A stretch of DNA of 64,000 nucleotides from Anaerostipes rhamnosivorans. GTDB taxonomy: Bacteria; Bacillota; Clostridia; Lachnospirales; Lachnospiraceae. Shown here in pieces: positions 53,213 through 61,408 of the stretch (within the stretch, counting starts at the first letter, position 1; every line of letters begins with the position of its first letter). A program made the translations under genes and the position numbers. The stretch spans positions 777,001 through 841,000 of the forward strand of contig NZ_CP040058.1 in NCBI RefSeq assembly GCF_005280655.1, given 5' to 3'. The notes under the pieces are model-generated. The model saw nothing but the letters and a program-made list of their open reading frames with translations, searched no databases and was not told the DNA's origin.

Positions 53213-54493
53213 ATGAAAGAGACAAGTGTATTGATAGAGGAATTTGAAAAAGGGATTTACAGGGATCTGCTGAGAGACATCTACGTGGATGAGGAACTGC
53301 TGGACAGTCAGACAAAAAGGTACATAAAAGCGCTAAAGGAATATGAAGACAGGTTCGGGACGGAGAATGTGGAGATTTATTCAGCGCCCGGCCGGAGTGA
53401 AGTAGGAGGGAATCATACAGACCATCAGTATGGGAAGGTACTGGCTACTTCCATTAACCTGGATGCCATCGCAGTGGCCTCTAAGACAGAAGACGGAAGG
53501 ATCACGGTTGTTTCCGACGGATATGACCTGATGGAAGTGGATTTGGATGACCTGCTTGCCAGAGAGGAAGAAAAAGAGACGTCCATGGCACTGATTCGTG
53601 GTGTTGCCGACAGACTGAGGCAGAAAGGCTATAGGATCGGGGGTTTCCGGGCCTATATCACAAGCGATGTTCTGATCGGTGCAGGGCTGTCTTCCTCCGC
53701 AGCTTATGAGACCTTGATCGGCACGATTCTTTCAGGGCTGTACAACCAGATGGACATAGATCCGGTGTTCTTAGCCCAGGCAGGACAATATGCAGAAAAT
53801 GAGTATTTTGGAAAACCGTGCGGGCTGATGGACCAGATGGCGTCCTCTGTGGGCGGGATGATTTATATCGATTTTGAAAATCCAGAGAAACCGGAAGTAA
53901 AACAGGTAAAAGTGGACTTTGAATCCTTCGGCCACAGTCTTTGCATTGTGGACACAAAAGGCTCCCATGTGGATCTGACAGAGGATTACGCCATGATACC
54001 GTCTGAGATGAAACAGGTGGCCCGCTATTTTGAGGAAGATGTGTTAAGAAAAGTAGACAAGACAGATTTTTATCTGAACATCCCCGCCATCCGTGAAATC
54101 CTCGGAGACCGTGCGGTACTGCGTGCTATGCACCTTTTTGAGGAAAACAAAAGGGTCGGACAGGAAGTCGAGGCCCTGGAGAAGAGACGGTTTGACCTGT
54201 TTAAAAAACTGGTGAAGGATTCAGGAGATTCCTCATTTAAGTATCTCCAAAATGTGTATTCCAGCCACGAAGTCAATCATCAGAGTGTGTCCATCGGACT
54301 GGCCGTAAGCGATGTCATACTGGGAGACAAAGGGGTGAGCCGTGTCCACGGAGGCGGATTTGCGGGAACAATCCAGGCGTTTGTGCCAAATGAGATTGTC
54401 CCGCTCTATCAGAAAACTATGGACAGCGTATTCGGAGAAGGAGCATGCCATATCTTAAAAGTCCGAAAATACGGCGGAATGAAAGTTTTGTAA
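53213..54493 (+). CDS. galK: Galactokinase
   Basis: Phosphorylates galactose at C1. The 426-residue GHMP kinase has the galactokinase signature SAPGRSEVGGNHTDHQYGKV near residues 57-76, the ATP loop GAGLSSSAAYE and the C-terminal VHGGGFAGTIQAFV. It is longer than E. coli GalK (382) because of an N-terminal helical extension of about 30 residues. SEVGGNHTDH replaces the common NLIGEHTDY wording, as in other Clostridia. Second gene of the gal operon. Confidence 0.94.
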   Translation: MKETSVLIEEFEKGIYRDLLRDIYVDEELLDSQTKRYIKALKEYEDRFGTENVEIYSAPGRSEVGGNHTDHQYGKVLATSINLDAIAVASKTEDGRITVVSDGYDLMEVDLDDLLAREEEKETSMALIRGVADRLRQKGYRIGGFRAYITSDVLIGAGLSSSAAYETLIGTILSGLYNQMDIDPVFLAQAGQYAENEYFGKPCGLMDQMASSVGGMIYIDFENPEKPEVKQVKVDFESFGHSLCIVDTKGSHVDLTEDYAMIPSEMKQVARYFEEDVLRKVDKTDFYLNIPAIREILGDRAVLRAMHLFEENKRVGQEVEALEKRRFDLFKKLVKDSGDSSFKYLQNVYSSHEVNHQSVSIGLAVSDVILGDKGVSRVHGGGFAGTIQAFVPNEIVPLYQKTMDSVFGEGACHILKVRKYGGMKVL

Positions 54494-54505
54494 GGAGACA
54501 GGACA

Positions 54506-55534
54506 ATGACAGAGATCAAGGTAACCGAACAAAGAACAGATGGTATTGATATCATTGAGATGAAGGGAAAGGATTTGACAGTGAGCGTCACCAATTTAGG
54601 ATGCCATATTCTGTCGGTCCTGATGAAAGATAAAGACGGAAATGTGGATGATGTGGTGCTGGGACTTGAGAATATAGACGATTACAAAAAAGATGAGAAG
54701 TATATCGGAGGAATCCTGGGACGGGTGGGAAACCGGATCAAGGACGGAAAGTTCATCCTAAACGGACAGGAATATCATCTGGCAGTCAACAACGGACCCA
54801 ACCATCTCCATGGAGGAAGAGAAGGATTTGACAAAAAAATCTGGGACTATGAAATAAAAGAAAACAGGGTGATCTTCAACTATCTGTCCAGAGATATGGA
54901 GGAGGGGTATCCAGGCAGCCTGAGGGTCCATGTTTCATATGAATTGGTTGGAAATACGCTGACTATGGTACTCTATGGAACCACAGATAAGGATACCATT
55001 GTCAACCTGGCCAACCATACCTATTTTAACCTGTCTGGCGGAAAAGAAAAAATATATGATCACATGCTGAAAATAAAAGCGTCCAAGATTGCCTGTATTG
55101 ATAAAGACGGCTGTACGACCGGAGAGAGGATGAATGTAGACGGTACTCCATTTGATTTCAGAAAGTTTCATAAAATTGGGGGACGTATCAAGGAAGACCA
55201 TCAACAGCTGAAGTTTGCAGGGGGATATGATCATCCGTATCTGTTCAGCAGCCAGAGGGATCAGATTACGCTGTTTCATGAAGGCACGGGACGGAAAGTG
55301 ACAGTTTCTACAAATCTCCCTGCCGTACAACTCTATACATCCAATTTTCTGGAAGGGGGATTTCCCGGAAAGAAAGGAAAAGCCAATGAAAACAGGGACG
55401 GGGTTTGTCTGGAAACAGAATTTCTTCCAAATTCCATTAATCTGGAGGAGCATCCGGATATGATCCTTAGAAAAGAAGATAGATATGCAGTGTTTACCGC
55501 TTATAAGTTTGAGGTGCATGAAGATGATAAATGA
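54506..55534 (+). CDS. galM: Aldose 1-epimerase (galactose mutarotase)
   Basis: Converts beta-D-galactose to the alpha anomer used by GalK. The 342-residue beta-sandwich protein has the conserved histidines in NGPNHLHGGREGFDKK and NLANHTYFNL, and the acid in the C-terminal CLETEFLPNS (Glu). AAGGAGACAGG precedes the ATG. Its last 11 bases overlap galT, so the two are translationally coupled. Confidence 0.94.
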   Translation: MTEIKVTEQRTDGIDIIEMKGKDLTVSVTNLGCHILSVLMKDKDGNVDDVVLGLENIDDYKKDEKYIGGILGRVGNRIKDGKFILNGQEYHLAVNNGPNHLHGGREGFDKKIWDYEIKENRVIFNYLSRDMEEGYPGSLRVHVSYELVGNTLTMVLYGTTDKDTIVNLANHTYFNLSGGKEKIYDHMLKIKASKIACIDKDGCTTGERMNVDGTPFDFRKFHKIGGRIKEDHQQLKFAGGYDHPYLFSSQRDQITLFHEGTGRKVTVSTNLPAVQLYTSNFLEGGFPGKKGKANENRDGVCLETEFLPNSINLEEHPDMILRKEDRYAVFTAYKFEVHEDDK

Positions 55535-57026
55535 TAATATTGCAAAACTGGTACAGTATGGATTAGAAAAAAAGCTGATCGAGCCTGAGGACCGGACCTA
55601 TACCATCAATCAGTTTCTGGAGATCTTTCATCTGGATGGCTATGAGGAGCCGGAGGAACCTTATGGAGAGGTGGATCTGGAGAAAGTGCTCCATGAGTTG
55701 ACAGATGCTGCCTATGACCGGTATATCATCAAAAGCAATGATATTGTGACCAGAGACTTGTTTGACACCAAACTGATGGGGGTTCTGGTCCCGAAACCAA
55801 GCCAGGTGATCCGGAACTTCAGGGAAAAGTATAAAAAAAGTCCCGTGGAAGCCACTGATTTTTTCTATCAGTTCAGCCAGGATACAGACTATATCCGCAG
55901 ATACAGGGTGAAAAAGGACTGGAAATGGACTGTGGAGAGCCCATATGGAACCATTGATATCACCATCAATCTGTCAAAGCCGGAAAAAGATCCAAAGGCC
56001 ATCGCGGCAGCTAAAAATGCAGTCCAGGGCAGGTATCCAAAATGTCAGCTTTGTATGGAAAATGAAGGATATGCAGGACGTATGAACCATCCTGCCCGCC
56101 AAAACCACAGGATTATTCCGATCACGGTCAACGGCAGCAGATGGGGATTCCAGTACTCTCCGTATGTATACTATAATGAGCACTGTATCGTATTTAACGG
56201 GGAGCATATACCCATGAAGATTGACCGGACTGTATTTGTAAAGCTGTTTGATTTTGTACGGCAGTTCCCTCATTATTTCCTTGGCTCCAATGCGGATCTT
56301 CCCATTGTGGGAGGTTCCATATTGTCCCATGACCATTTTCAGGGAGGGCATTACCAGTTTGCCATGGCAAAGGCTAAGATAGAAAAACATTACACAATCC
56401 GGGGATTTGAGGATGTGGAAACTGGGATCCTGAAGTGGCCGCTGTCTGTGCTGCGGATCCGTTCTAAGGATCAGGAGCGTCTTATCGATCTGGCGGATCA
56501 TATTTTGCATGTCTGGAGGGCATATACGGACGAAGCCGCCCACATTTACGCAAAGACAGAGGGGGAAGCGCATAATACCATCACCCCTATTGCAAGAAAA
56601 ACAGGGGATACCTATGAACTGGACCTGACTCTGAGGAACAATATCACCACAGAGAAACATCCACTGGGACTGTTTCATCCTCATGAAGAATACCATCATA
56701 TAAAAAAAGAGAACATCGGGCTGATCGAAGTCATGGGCCTTGCGGTGCTGCCGTCCAGACTCAAGCAGGAGATGGAACTTCTGGCAGACTGTCTTGTAGA
56801 CAAAACCCCTGTGAAAGATCATGAGTGCCTGGCAAAGCATGTTGACTGGGCAGAGCAGTTTGTGTCAAAATATAAGGAGATCAACGAAGACAATGTCATG
56901 GAGATCCTGAAGGAGGAGATCGGGCGGGTCTTTGTGAAGGTCCTTGAGAATGCAGGTGTTTATAAGTGTACCAAAAAGGGCAGGGAACAGTTTGAGAGAT
57001 TCATTTGTACGTTGGATCAGCATTAA
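55524..57026 (+). CDS. galT: Galactose-1-phosphate uridylyltransferase, Firmicutes type
   Basis: Exchanges UMP between UDP-glucose and galactose 1-phosphate. The 500-residue protein belongs to the longer type 2 GalT family of Firmicutes, not the 350-residue HIT type. Typical segments are ENEGYAGRMNHPARQNHRII, GGSILSHDHFQGG with the histidines, and LGLFHPHEEYHHIKKENIGL. The ATG at 55524 is chosen because GAGGTG stands 7 bases upstream. The preceding galM overlaps it and galE follows after 17 bases. Confidence 0.95.
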   Translation: MINDNIAKLVQYGLEKKLIEPEDRTYTINQFLEIFHLDGYEEPEEPYGEVDLEKVLHELTDAAYDRYIIKSNDIVTRDLFDTKLMGVLVPKPSQVIRNFREKYKKSPVEATDFFYQFSQDTDYIRRYRVKKDWKWTVESPYGTIDITINLSKPEKDPKAIAAAKNAVQGRYPKCQLCMENEGYAGRMNHPARQNHRIIPITVNGSRWGFQYSPYVYYNEHCIVFNGEHIPMKIDRTVFVKLFDFVRQFPHYFLGSNADLPIVGGSILSHDHFQGGHYQFAMAKAKIEKHYTIRGFEDVETGILKWPLSVLRIRSKDQERLIDLADHILHVWRAYTDEAAHIYAKTEGEAHNTITPIARKTGDTYELDLTLRNNITTEKHPLGLFHPHEEYHHIKKENIGLIEVMGLAVLPSRLKQEMELLADCLVDKTPVKDHECLAKHVDWAEQFVSKYKEINEDNVMEILKEEIGRVFVKVLENAGVYKCTKKGREQFERFICTLDQH

Positions 57027-57043
57027 GAAAGGCGGAAGAAGGA

Positions 57044-58039
57044 ATGAAGATTTTAGTATTAGGCGGGGCAGGATACATTGGGTCCCACACAGTTTATGAA
57101 TTGATCGATGCAGGAGAAGATGTGGTCATCATCGATAACCTGGAGACAGGATATAAAGAGGCAGTTCATCCAAAGGCAAAATTTTATCAGGGTGATTTAA
57201 GAGACAGAGCTTTTGTGGACAGCGTTCTGGATCAGGAGACTGACATTGATGCGGTCATTCACTTTGCGGCCAACTCCCTCGTTGGGGAAAGCATGACGAA
57301 TCCGTTGAAATACTACGACAACAATCTGTGCGGCACAAAAACTATGCTGGAATCCATGGTGGCCCACGGTGTAGACAAGATCGTCTTTTCATCCACGGCC
57401 GCAACTTATGGGGAGCCGGAAAAAACTCCAATCCTGGAAACAGACAGGACAGAGCCCACCAACACTTACGGTGAGACCAAGCTCTCTATGGAAAAGATGT
57501 TTAAATGGGTGGGAAAGGCACATGGACTTCGGTTCGTATCTCTCCGATATTTTAATGCATGCGGAGCCCACAAAAGCGGGGAGATCGGTGAGGCACACAA
57601 TCCGGAGACCCATCTGATCCCGTTGATCCTTCAGGTTCCAAATGGGAAAAGGGATGCCATCAGTATTTTTGGAACCGATTATCCAACAAAGGATGGCACA
57701 TGTGTCAGGGACTATATCCATGTGACCGACCTGGCTCAGGCACATATCCTGGCAGTGAAGTATTTGATGCAAGGCAATGAGAGCGACATTTTTAATCTCG
57801 GAAACGGCATTGGATTTACAGTAAAAGAAGTCATCGAGACTGCAAAAGAAGTGACCGGAAAGCCGATCAAGGCAGTGGAAGAAGGACGGAGAGCAGGAGA
57901 TCCTGCAGTACTGATCGCTTCCAGTGAGAAAGCAAAGAAGGTTCTTGGATGGAATCCAGAACATGCCAATCTCCATGAGATCATTGAGAGTGCATGGAAC
58001 TGGCACAGCACACATCCGGAAGGATATAAAACAAAATAA
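57044..58039 (+). CDS. galE: UDP-glucose 4-epimerase
   Basis: Interconverts UDP-galactose and UDP-glucose with bound NAD, closing the Leloir pathway. The 331-residue short-chain dehydrogenase-type protein has GGAGYIGSHTVYEL at the N-terminus, the catalytic Ser-Ser-Thr in FSSTAATYGEP, and Tyr-Lys in NTYGETKLSME. The ATG at 57044 has GGAAGAAGG upstream; the longer frame has no ribosome site. Last gene of the operon, followed by a terminator. Confidence 0.96.
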   Translation: MKILVLGGAGYIGSHTVYELIDAGEDVVIIDNLETGYKEAVHPKAKFYQGDLRDRAFVDSVLDQETDIDAVIHFAANSLVGESMTNPLKYYDNNLCGTKTMLESMVAHGVDKIVFSSTAATYGEPEKTPILETDRTEPTNTYGETKLSMEKMFKWVGKAHGLRFVSLRYFNACGAHKSGEIGEAHNPETHLIPLILQVPNGKRDAISIFGTDYPTKDGTCVRDYIHVTDLAQAHILAVKYLMQGNESDIFNLGNGIGFTVKEVIETAKEVTGKPIKAVEEGRRAGDPAVLIASSEKAKKVLGWNPEHANLHEIIESAWNWHSTHPEGYKTK

Positions 58040-58054
58040 ACAGATTGGGAAAAT

Positions 58055-58112
58055 AGGGGTCTGCAGGCAAAAGCACATGCTAAGAAGCCAGAGCAGGAAC
58101 CCCTGTTTTTTT
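58055..58112 (+). terminator. Intrinsic terminator after galE
   Basis: AGGGGT pairs with ACCCCT, and CTGC with GCAG across a 2-base bulge; a T run of seven follows. The stretch 58113-58240 after it shows nothing recognisable. Confidence 0.8.
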
Positions 58113-58244
58113 ATTTCAGATGAGGCTGGCTTGCCCTTTTTGTTCTGTTTGTTTAAGGTCGGCGGGAGGAAGAGTAAAATAATAGAAAATGATGAAGCGT
58201 TTATTGCCATAATTGCACGTATATCACAGTTCTTATAAAATATG

Positions 58245-58273
58245 TTGACTAATCCAGTACATGGATTTATACT
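58245..58273 (+). promoter_or_regulatory. Promoter of a candidate non-coding RNA
   Basis: TTGACT (58245-58250), exactly 17 bases, TATACT (58268-58273): five of six at both hexamers. No open frame with a ribosome site begins soon after it. Confidence 0.7.
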
Positions 58274-58279
58274 TTTGTT

Positions 58280-58395
58280 GAGAGATAAATACAAATAAGG
58301 TCAGTTGCCTGGCAGGTTTTGCTGTTTAGCAGCGTCACCTAGTAACCCTTAGAAAATGTAATCTGAAAAACCTGTCGGACGAGACCTATTTTTTC
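58280..58395 (+). ncRNA. Candidate structured small RNA or leader
   Basis: From the expected start near 58280 the RNA can fold as a multi-branched structure. AATAAGGTC pairs with GACCTATT (one bulge) as the closing stem, and GGCAGGTTTT (58311-58320) with AAAACCTGTC (58367-58376) as an inner 10-bp stem. Inside are GCTGtttagCAGC (58321-58333) and TTAGA/TCTGA (58349-58366). The closing stem runs into TTTTTT, so the whole looks self-terminated. It does not match any riboswitch, 6S, SRP or tmRNA core I know. It could be a small RNA or an unnamed riboswitch. Confidence 0.4.
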
Positions 58396-58451
58396 ATGAA
58401 CATAGTTTATGGCTATCTTATTTGAATTGTAATATTTTTATGACAATATAT

Positions 58452-58501
58452 AAAAAGAACAGGAATTATGCATTTTTTAATGCACATTCCTGTTCTTTTT
58501 T
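58452..58501. terminator. Strong terminator before the response regulator gene
   Basis: AAAAAGAACAGGAAT pairs perfectly with its mate, and TGCATT with AATGCA inside, followed by TTTTTT; the other strand also ends in T. It insulates the two-component genes from upstream transcription. Confidence 0.92.
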
Positions 58502-58528
58502 GCATTTGGGTTAGGAAAGAGGTAAAAT
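58500..58528 (+). promoter_or_regulatory. Possible promoter of the two-component operon
   Basis: TTGCAT, 17 bases, TAAAAT (58523-58528). The -35 overlaps the T tail of the terminator; start expected near 58535, about 30 bases before the regulator ATG. Confidence 0.45.
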
Positions 58529-58566
58529 ATGATTAAGTTTTACTTTATATATAGAAAGGACTGTAG

Positions 58567-59283
58567 ATGGAGAGAACGTTAAAAATTGCAATCTGTGATG
58601 ATGAACAAACTTACTTGGATATTTTAGAAGATGAATGTCTCCAATTTCTGGACAGCAGAAACCAAAAAGCAGAGATTACCTGTTTCCAAAGAGGCGGAGC
58701 GCTTCTTAACTCAGATGGTGAGTTTGACATTATTTTGCTGGATGTTGAACTGCCCGATATGGATGGATTTTCAGTGGCTGAGGAATGGAAACGCCAGCAG
58801 AAGCCCGGCAAGATCATTTTTATAACGAGCCATGATGAATGGGTACAGAGAGCATTTAAGGTTCAGGCCTTCCGGTATCTATATAAAAGCGGGAGCGGAC
58901 AGGACCTGTTGGAGGCTCTGGAAGATGCGCTAAAGGACATGAATGACAATGAAGGAATCATGCTGGAAGGAAAGGAAGAGAGCAGATTCGTATATTTTAG
59001 GGAGATCCGGTGGATTGAGGCGTTGGGTGATGAAATTGCGGTGTTCCTTGTGGGAGGGCATCTGATTGTGAGACTTTCTTTGAAGAAGATTGAGGGATGT
59101 TTGGATGAGAGGTTTCAGCGGATTCATAAGGGATATATCATTAATTTCCAATTTGTTGAACACTATAACAAGGACAAGCTTGTCTTAGACTGTGGAAAGG
59201 AATTTCAGATTTCCAAGAGAAAACAAAAAGAAGTCAAAAACCGTTATTTTGAGTACATAACGAAATATGCAAAAGTGATATAA
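58567..59283 (+). CDS. LytTR-family response regulator (AgrA/ComE type)
   Basis: A 238-residue regulator with a receiver domain (about 1-120; phosphorylation site Asp59 in IILLDVELPDMDG, acidic pair Asp11-Asp12) and a LytTR DNA-binding domain (about 140-235, RFQRIHKGYIINFQFVE). Such regulators bind paired direct repeats. GAAAGGA precedes the ATG. The kinase gene follows after 39 bases, which contain a 7-bp hairpin (CCATTTC/GAAATGG, 59290-59306). No agrB or agrD gene is adjacent, so the signal is not evident. Confidence 0.93.
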   Translation: MERTLKIAICDDEQTYLDILEDECLQFLDSRNQKAEITCFQRGGALLNSDGEFDIILLDVELPDMDGFSVAEEWKRQQKPGKIIFITSHDEWVQRAFKVQAFRYLYKSGSGQDLLEALEDALKDMNDNEGIMLEGKEESRFVYFREIRWIEALGDEIAVFLVGGHLIVRLSLKKIEGCLDERFQRIHKGYIINFQFVEHYNKDKLVLDCGKEFQISKRKQKEVKNRYFEYITKYAKVI

Positions 59284-59322
59284 ACTAATCCATTTCCAGG
59301 AAATGGACAGTGAGGGTGAAAA

Positions 59323-60585
59323 GTGAGAGAATTATATTGGGTATATGTTTATGCGATTGAGCTTTGGAAAATGATCTTGATCATGAGAGGTATTTTAGGG
59401 GTTGAACCATCGCGGAAAAGGGAAGCCGTAGTTTTTCAGATCCCGGCAGTCTTAGGAGTTGTCTTGTGTTACAGATTTGGTTTTTCGGTCAATAAGGTGA
59501 TCGTTCTTTTTATTATTGTATCCGGCTGGATCTATTTCAAAAAGTTTTTTCTTCCCATCTTTACGTGGCTTGGAATATCCATCATGGACTTTCTGATTGG
59601 TTTGTTTATCATATTCTTTGCTCAAATGGATTTTCAGACGGCCTATGCCAGCAATCATTTTGCGGATGTGGAAGAAATATTTAGTTTTATCATGATCCTG
59701 ATCGTTATAACGATCAGGAAAAGATTCAAGGTGAATAAGATCCAATATACGTACAGTGATGTGGCCTTGGGAGCGATGGTGCTCATCGGAGTCATTGCAT
59801 GTATCGGACCATTTTTGTCTGAAGGATTCCAGAACTGGACGTCTTTTGGAAAGAGGCTTGAGATCCTGCTTGGATTTTTGCTGATGCTGATCGGGATCAG
59901 TACTATTATTATAAGGATCTGCAGTGTAAGGCAGAAGCAGGAACAGTTTGAACAACAGATGCTCTGGAATGAAAGACTGCTGAACGAACAGAAAAAGTAT
60001 TATGAACTGCTCCTTCAAAAGGAGGAGATGACGAAAAAGATCAGGCATGATATGAAAAGCCAGCTGGGCTGTCTGGGCAGGTTTCTTGAAAAGGGAGAAT
60101 ATGATCAGGCGAAGGAATATTTAGGCGAATTGATCGGCGGTATCCAGAGGCTGAATATTCTTGTATCTACCGGCAATGACGTGGTGGATATTGTGGTAAA
60201 TGATATCGTCCAGCGTGAAAAGATGGATCTAAACTGGAAAGGCAGGATTCCCAGCAAGCTGAATATGACCAACGCGGAGATCTGTATCCTGTTTTCAAAT
60301 CTTTTGAAAAATGCCGCGGAAGCCGTCAAGGATGTAAAGGAAAAGACGGTCAATGTAACAATTAAAGTGAAGGGACACCATCTGCTTTTAGAAGAAAGCA
60401 ACCATACCCTAAAACCAGTCATTTTTGAAGAAGGCAGATTAATGACTACAAAGCATGATAAGGAGAAGCACGGAATCGGAAGCCAGAATATTAAAGAAAT
60501 CGTGGAGAAGTATAATGGCAGTGTTTCTTACCACTGTGAAAATCATATATTTCAGGTGAATATTATCCTTTTAGATGCTATTTAA
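59323..60585 (+). CDS. AgrC-like sensor histidine kinase (GHKL)
   Basis: A 420-residue membrane kinase with about six membrane segments in residues 1-205, no extracellular sensor domain, then a dimerization helix with the phospho-acceptor His242 (IRHDMKSQLG) and a GHKL ATPase domain (N box LFSNLLKNAAEAV, G box GIGSQNIKEIV). This build is that of peptide-sensing AgrC and related kinases. The start is GTG with GAGGGTG upstream. It pairs with the LytTR regulator before it. A 10-codon frame lies 138 bases downstream. Confidence 0.92.
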   Translation: MRELYWVYVYAIELWKMILIMRGILGVEPSRKREAVVFQIPAVLGVVLCYRFGFSVNKVIVLFIIVSGWIYFKKFFLPIFTWLGISIMDFLIGLFIIFFAQMDFQTAYASNHFADVEEIFSFIMILIVITIRKRFKVNKIQYTYSDVALGAMVLIGVIACIGPFLSEGFQNWTSFGKRLEILLGFLLMLIGISTIIIRICSVRQKQEQFEQQMLWNERLLNEQKKYYELLLQKEEMTKKIRHDMKSQLGCLGRFLEKGEYDQAKEYLGELIGGIQRLNILVSTGNDVVDIVVNDIVQREKMDLNWKGRIPSKLNMTNAEICILFSNLLKNAAEAVKDVKEKTVNVTIKVKGHHLLLEESNHTLKPVIFEEGRLMTTKHDKEKHGIGSQNIKEIVEKYNGSVSYHCENHIFQVNIILLDAI

Positions 60586-60723
60586 TGGAAAAAAATACAA
60601 CGTTTATTCAATTATTCCGTCGTTCCCCGCGGTTGTATTGAAACTAGGAATAAGACCTCTTATAGTGTGTATTGTTACCGAATTTCTTACCGAAAGCAAA
60701 GCAGTATAAAGGGGGATAAATCA

Positions 60724-60756
60724 ATGACATGCATGAGATGGCCATGGCCGTTCTAA
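60724..60756 (+). CDS. Possible 10-residue peptide frame
   Basis: ATG at 60724 follows AAAGGGGG by 8 bases and opens a 10-codon frame, MTCMRWPWPF, ending in TAA. Just upstream are two exact TTACCGAA copies (60675-60682, 60687-60694), the kind of direct repeat LytTR regulators may bind. The Trp-Pro-Trp stretch recalls Trp-rich signalling peptides, and the place behind an AgrC-like kinase is suggestive. So short a frame may arise by chance; no transporter or peptidase gene is near. The rest of the gap 60586-60883 holds only the terminator below. Confidence 0.2.
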   Translation: MTCMRWPWPF

Positions 60757-60836
60757 TCATCTAGTCGGGGATAAAGCACTTATTACAAAGGATAAACAAA
60801 AGGTTGAGGGTATACATATAGTAAGAGACATAAAAA

Positions 60837-60875
60837 CAGGAGGCATTTCTGATACATCAGAGGGGCCTCCTTTTG
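60837..60875. terminator. Terminator between kinase unit and desulfoferrodoxin
   Basis: AGGAGGC pairs with GCCTCCT, and TCTGA with TCAGA inside; TTTT follows on the plus strand and GTTTTTAT on the minus strand, so it can serve both convergent units. Confidence 0.85.
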
Positions 60876-60883
60876 TTATGCGG

Positions 60884-61252
60884 TTATGCCATCCATAATC
60901 CATGCAGGTTGCAGTATTCATATGCGGCTACAAATTCCTCATTGTCTGCCAGGAAGAATTCTGCCTCCGGTTTTTCTCCAGGCTTTAAATACTTTATATG
61001 ATTTCCCATGCTGGTTTCGACACAGATGAACATAATGTAATGGGCTTCCATCATCGGATGTTCCACCTCGCCTACTTTTACACTGACCTTCCGGTCCTCC
61101 ACTGTAACGGCAGGCACATGCTTTTCTGCAGCGCCATCCGTAGTCCCTGGAACAAGTTCCGTCATTTTCTGGCCGCAGCACATGACTGGCACGCCGCTGT
61201 CCTGGACTAATGTCATGATATTTTTACAGTGTTCACAGATAAAAAACTTCAT
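60884..61252 (-). CDS. dfx: Desulfoferrodoxin (superoxide reductase, two iron centres)
   Basis: Reduces superoxide to peroxide without making oxygen, a typical anaerobe defence. The 122-residue protein has the desulforedoxin-like FeCys4 domain (Cys6, Cys9, Cys25, Cys26) and the catalytic centre with Lys44-His45 (EKHVP), His65, His71, Cys114 and His117 (CNLHG). The ATG at 61252 has AAGGGAG 8 bases upstream, and starting there removes nine unlikely residues. A rubredoxin partner is not in the window. Confidence 0.95.
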   Translation of the reverse strand: MKFFICEHCKNIMTLVQDSGVPVMCCGQKMTELVPGTTDGAAEKHVPAVTVEDRKVSVKVGEVEHPMMEAHYIMFICVETSMGNHIKYLKPGEKPEAEFFLADNEEFVAAYEYCNLHGLWMA

Positions 61253-61368
61253 AATAAAAACTCCCTTCTTTGAAAACAATGACCCCAGTTATAAGTATTA
61301 ATATAACAGAATATGACCTATTTGTCTGTAAAATGTGGAAAAAAATGAAGCATACCAAGGGAGAAATA

Positions 61369-61377
61369 CATATACTA
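61369..61377 (+). promoter_or_regulatory. Possible SigK-type -10 of the dpa operon
   Basis: CATATACTA fits the mother-cell SigK -10 consensus CATANNNTA, 31 bases before the dpaA start. The AC of the -35 is not at the ideal distance. dpa genes are known SigK targets in B. subtilis, so the match is meaningful. Confidence 0.5.
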
Positions 61378-61408
61378 TAGTTAGATGGCAGCAGAAAGGA
61401 GCGATAAA

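Noticed and set aside
57389..58294. 301-residue minus-strand frame over galE and downstream
   Set aside because: It is antisense to galE over most of its length, crosses the galE terminator, is Cys/Phe-rich low-quality sequence and has no ribosome site.
58529..58582. 17-codon frame overlapping the start of the LytTR regulator gene
   Set aside because: It has a fair ribosome site, but the likely promoter -10 (58523-58528) ends right at its start codon, so the ATG would not be transcribed. It also overlaps the regulator in another frame.
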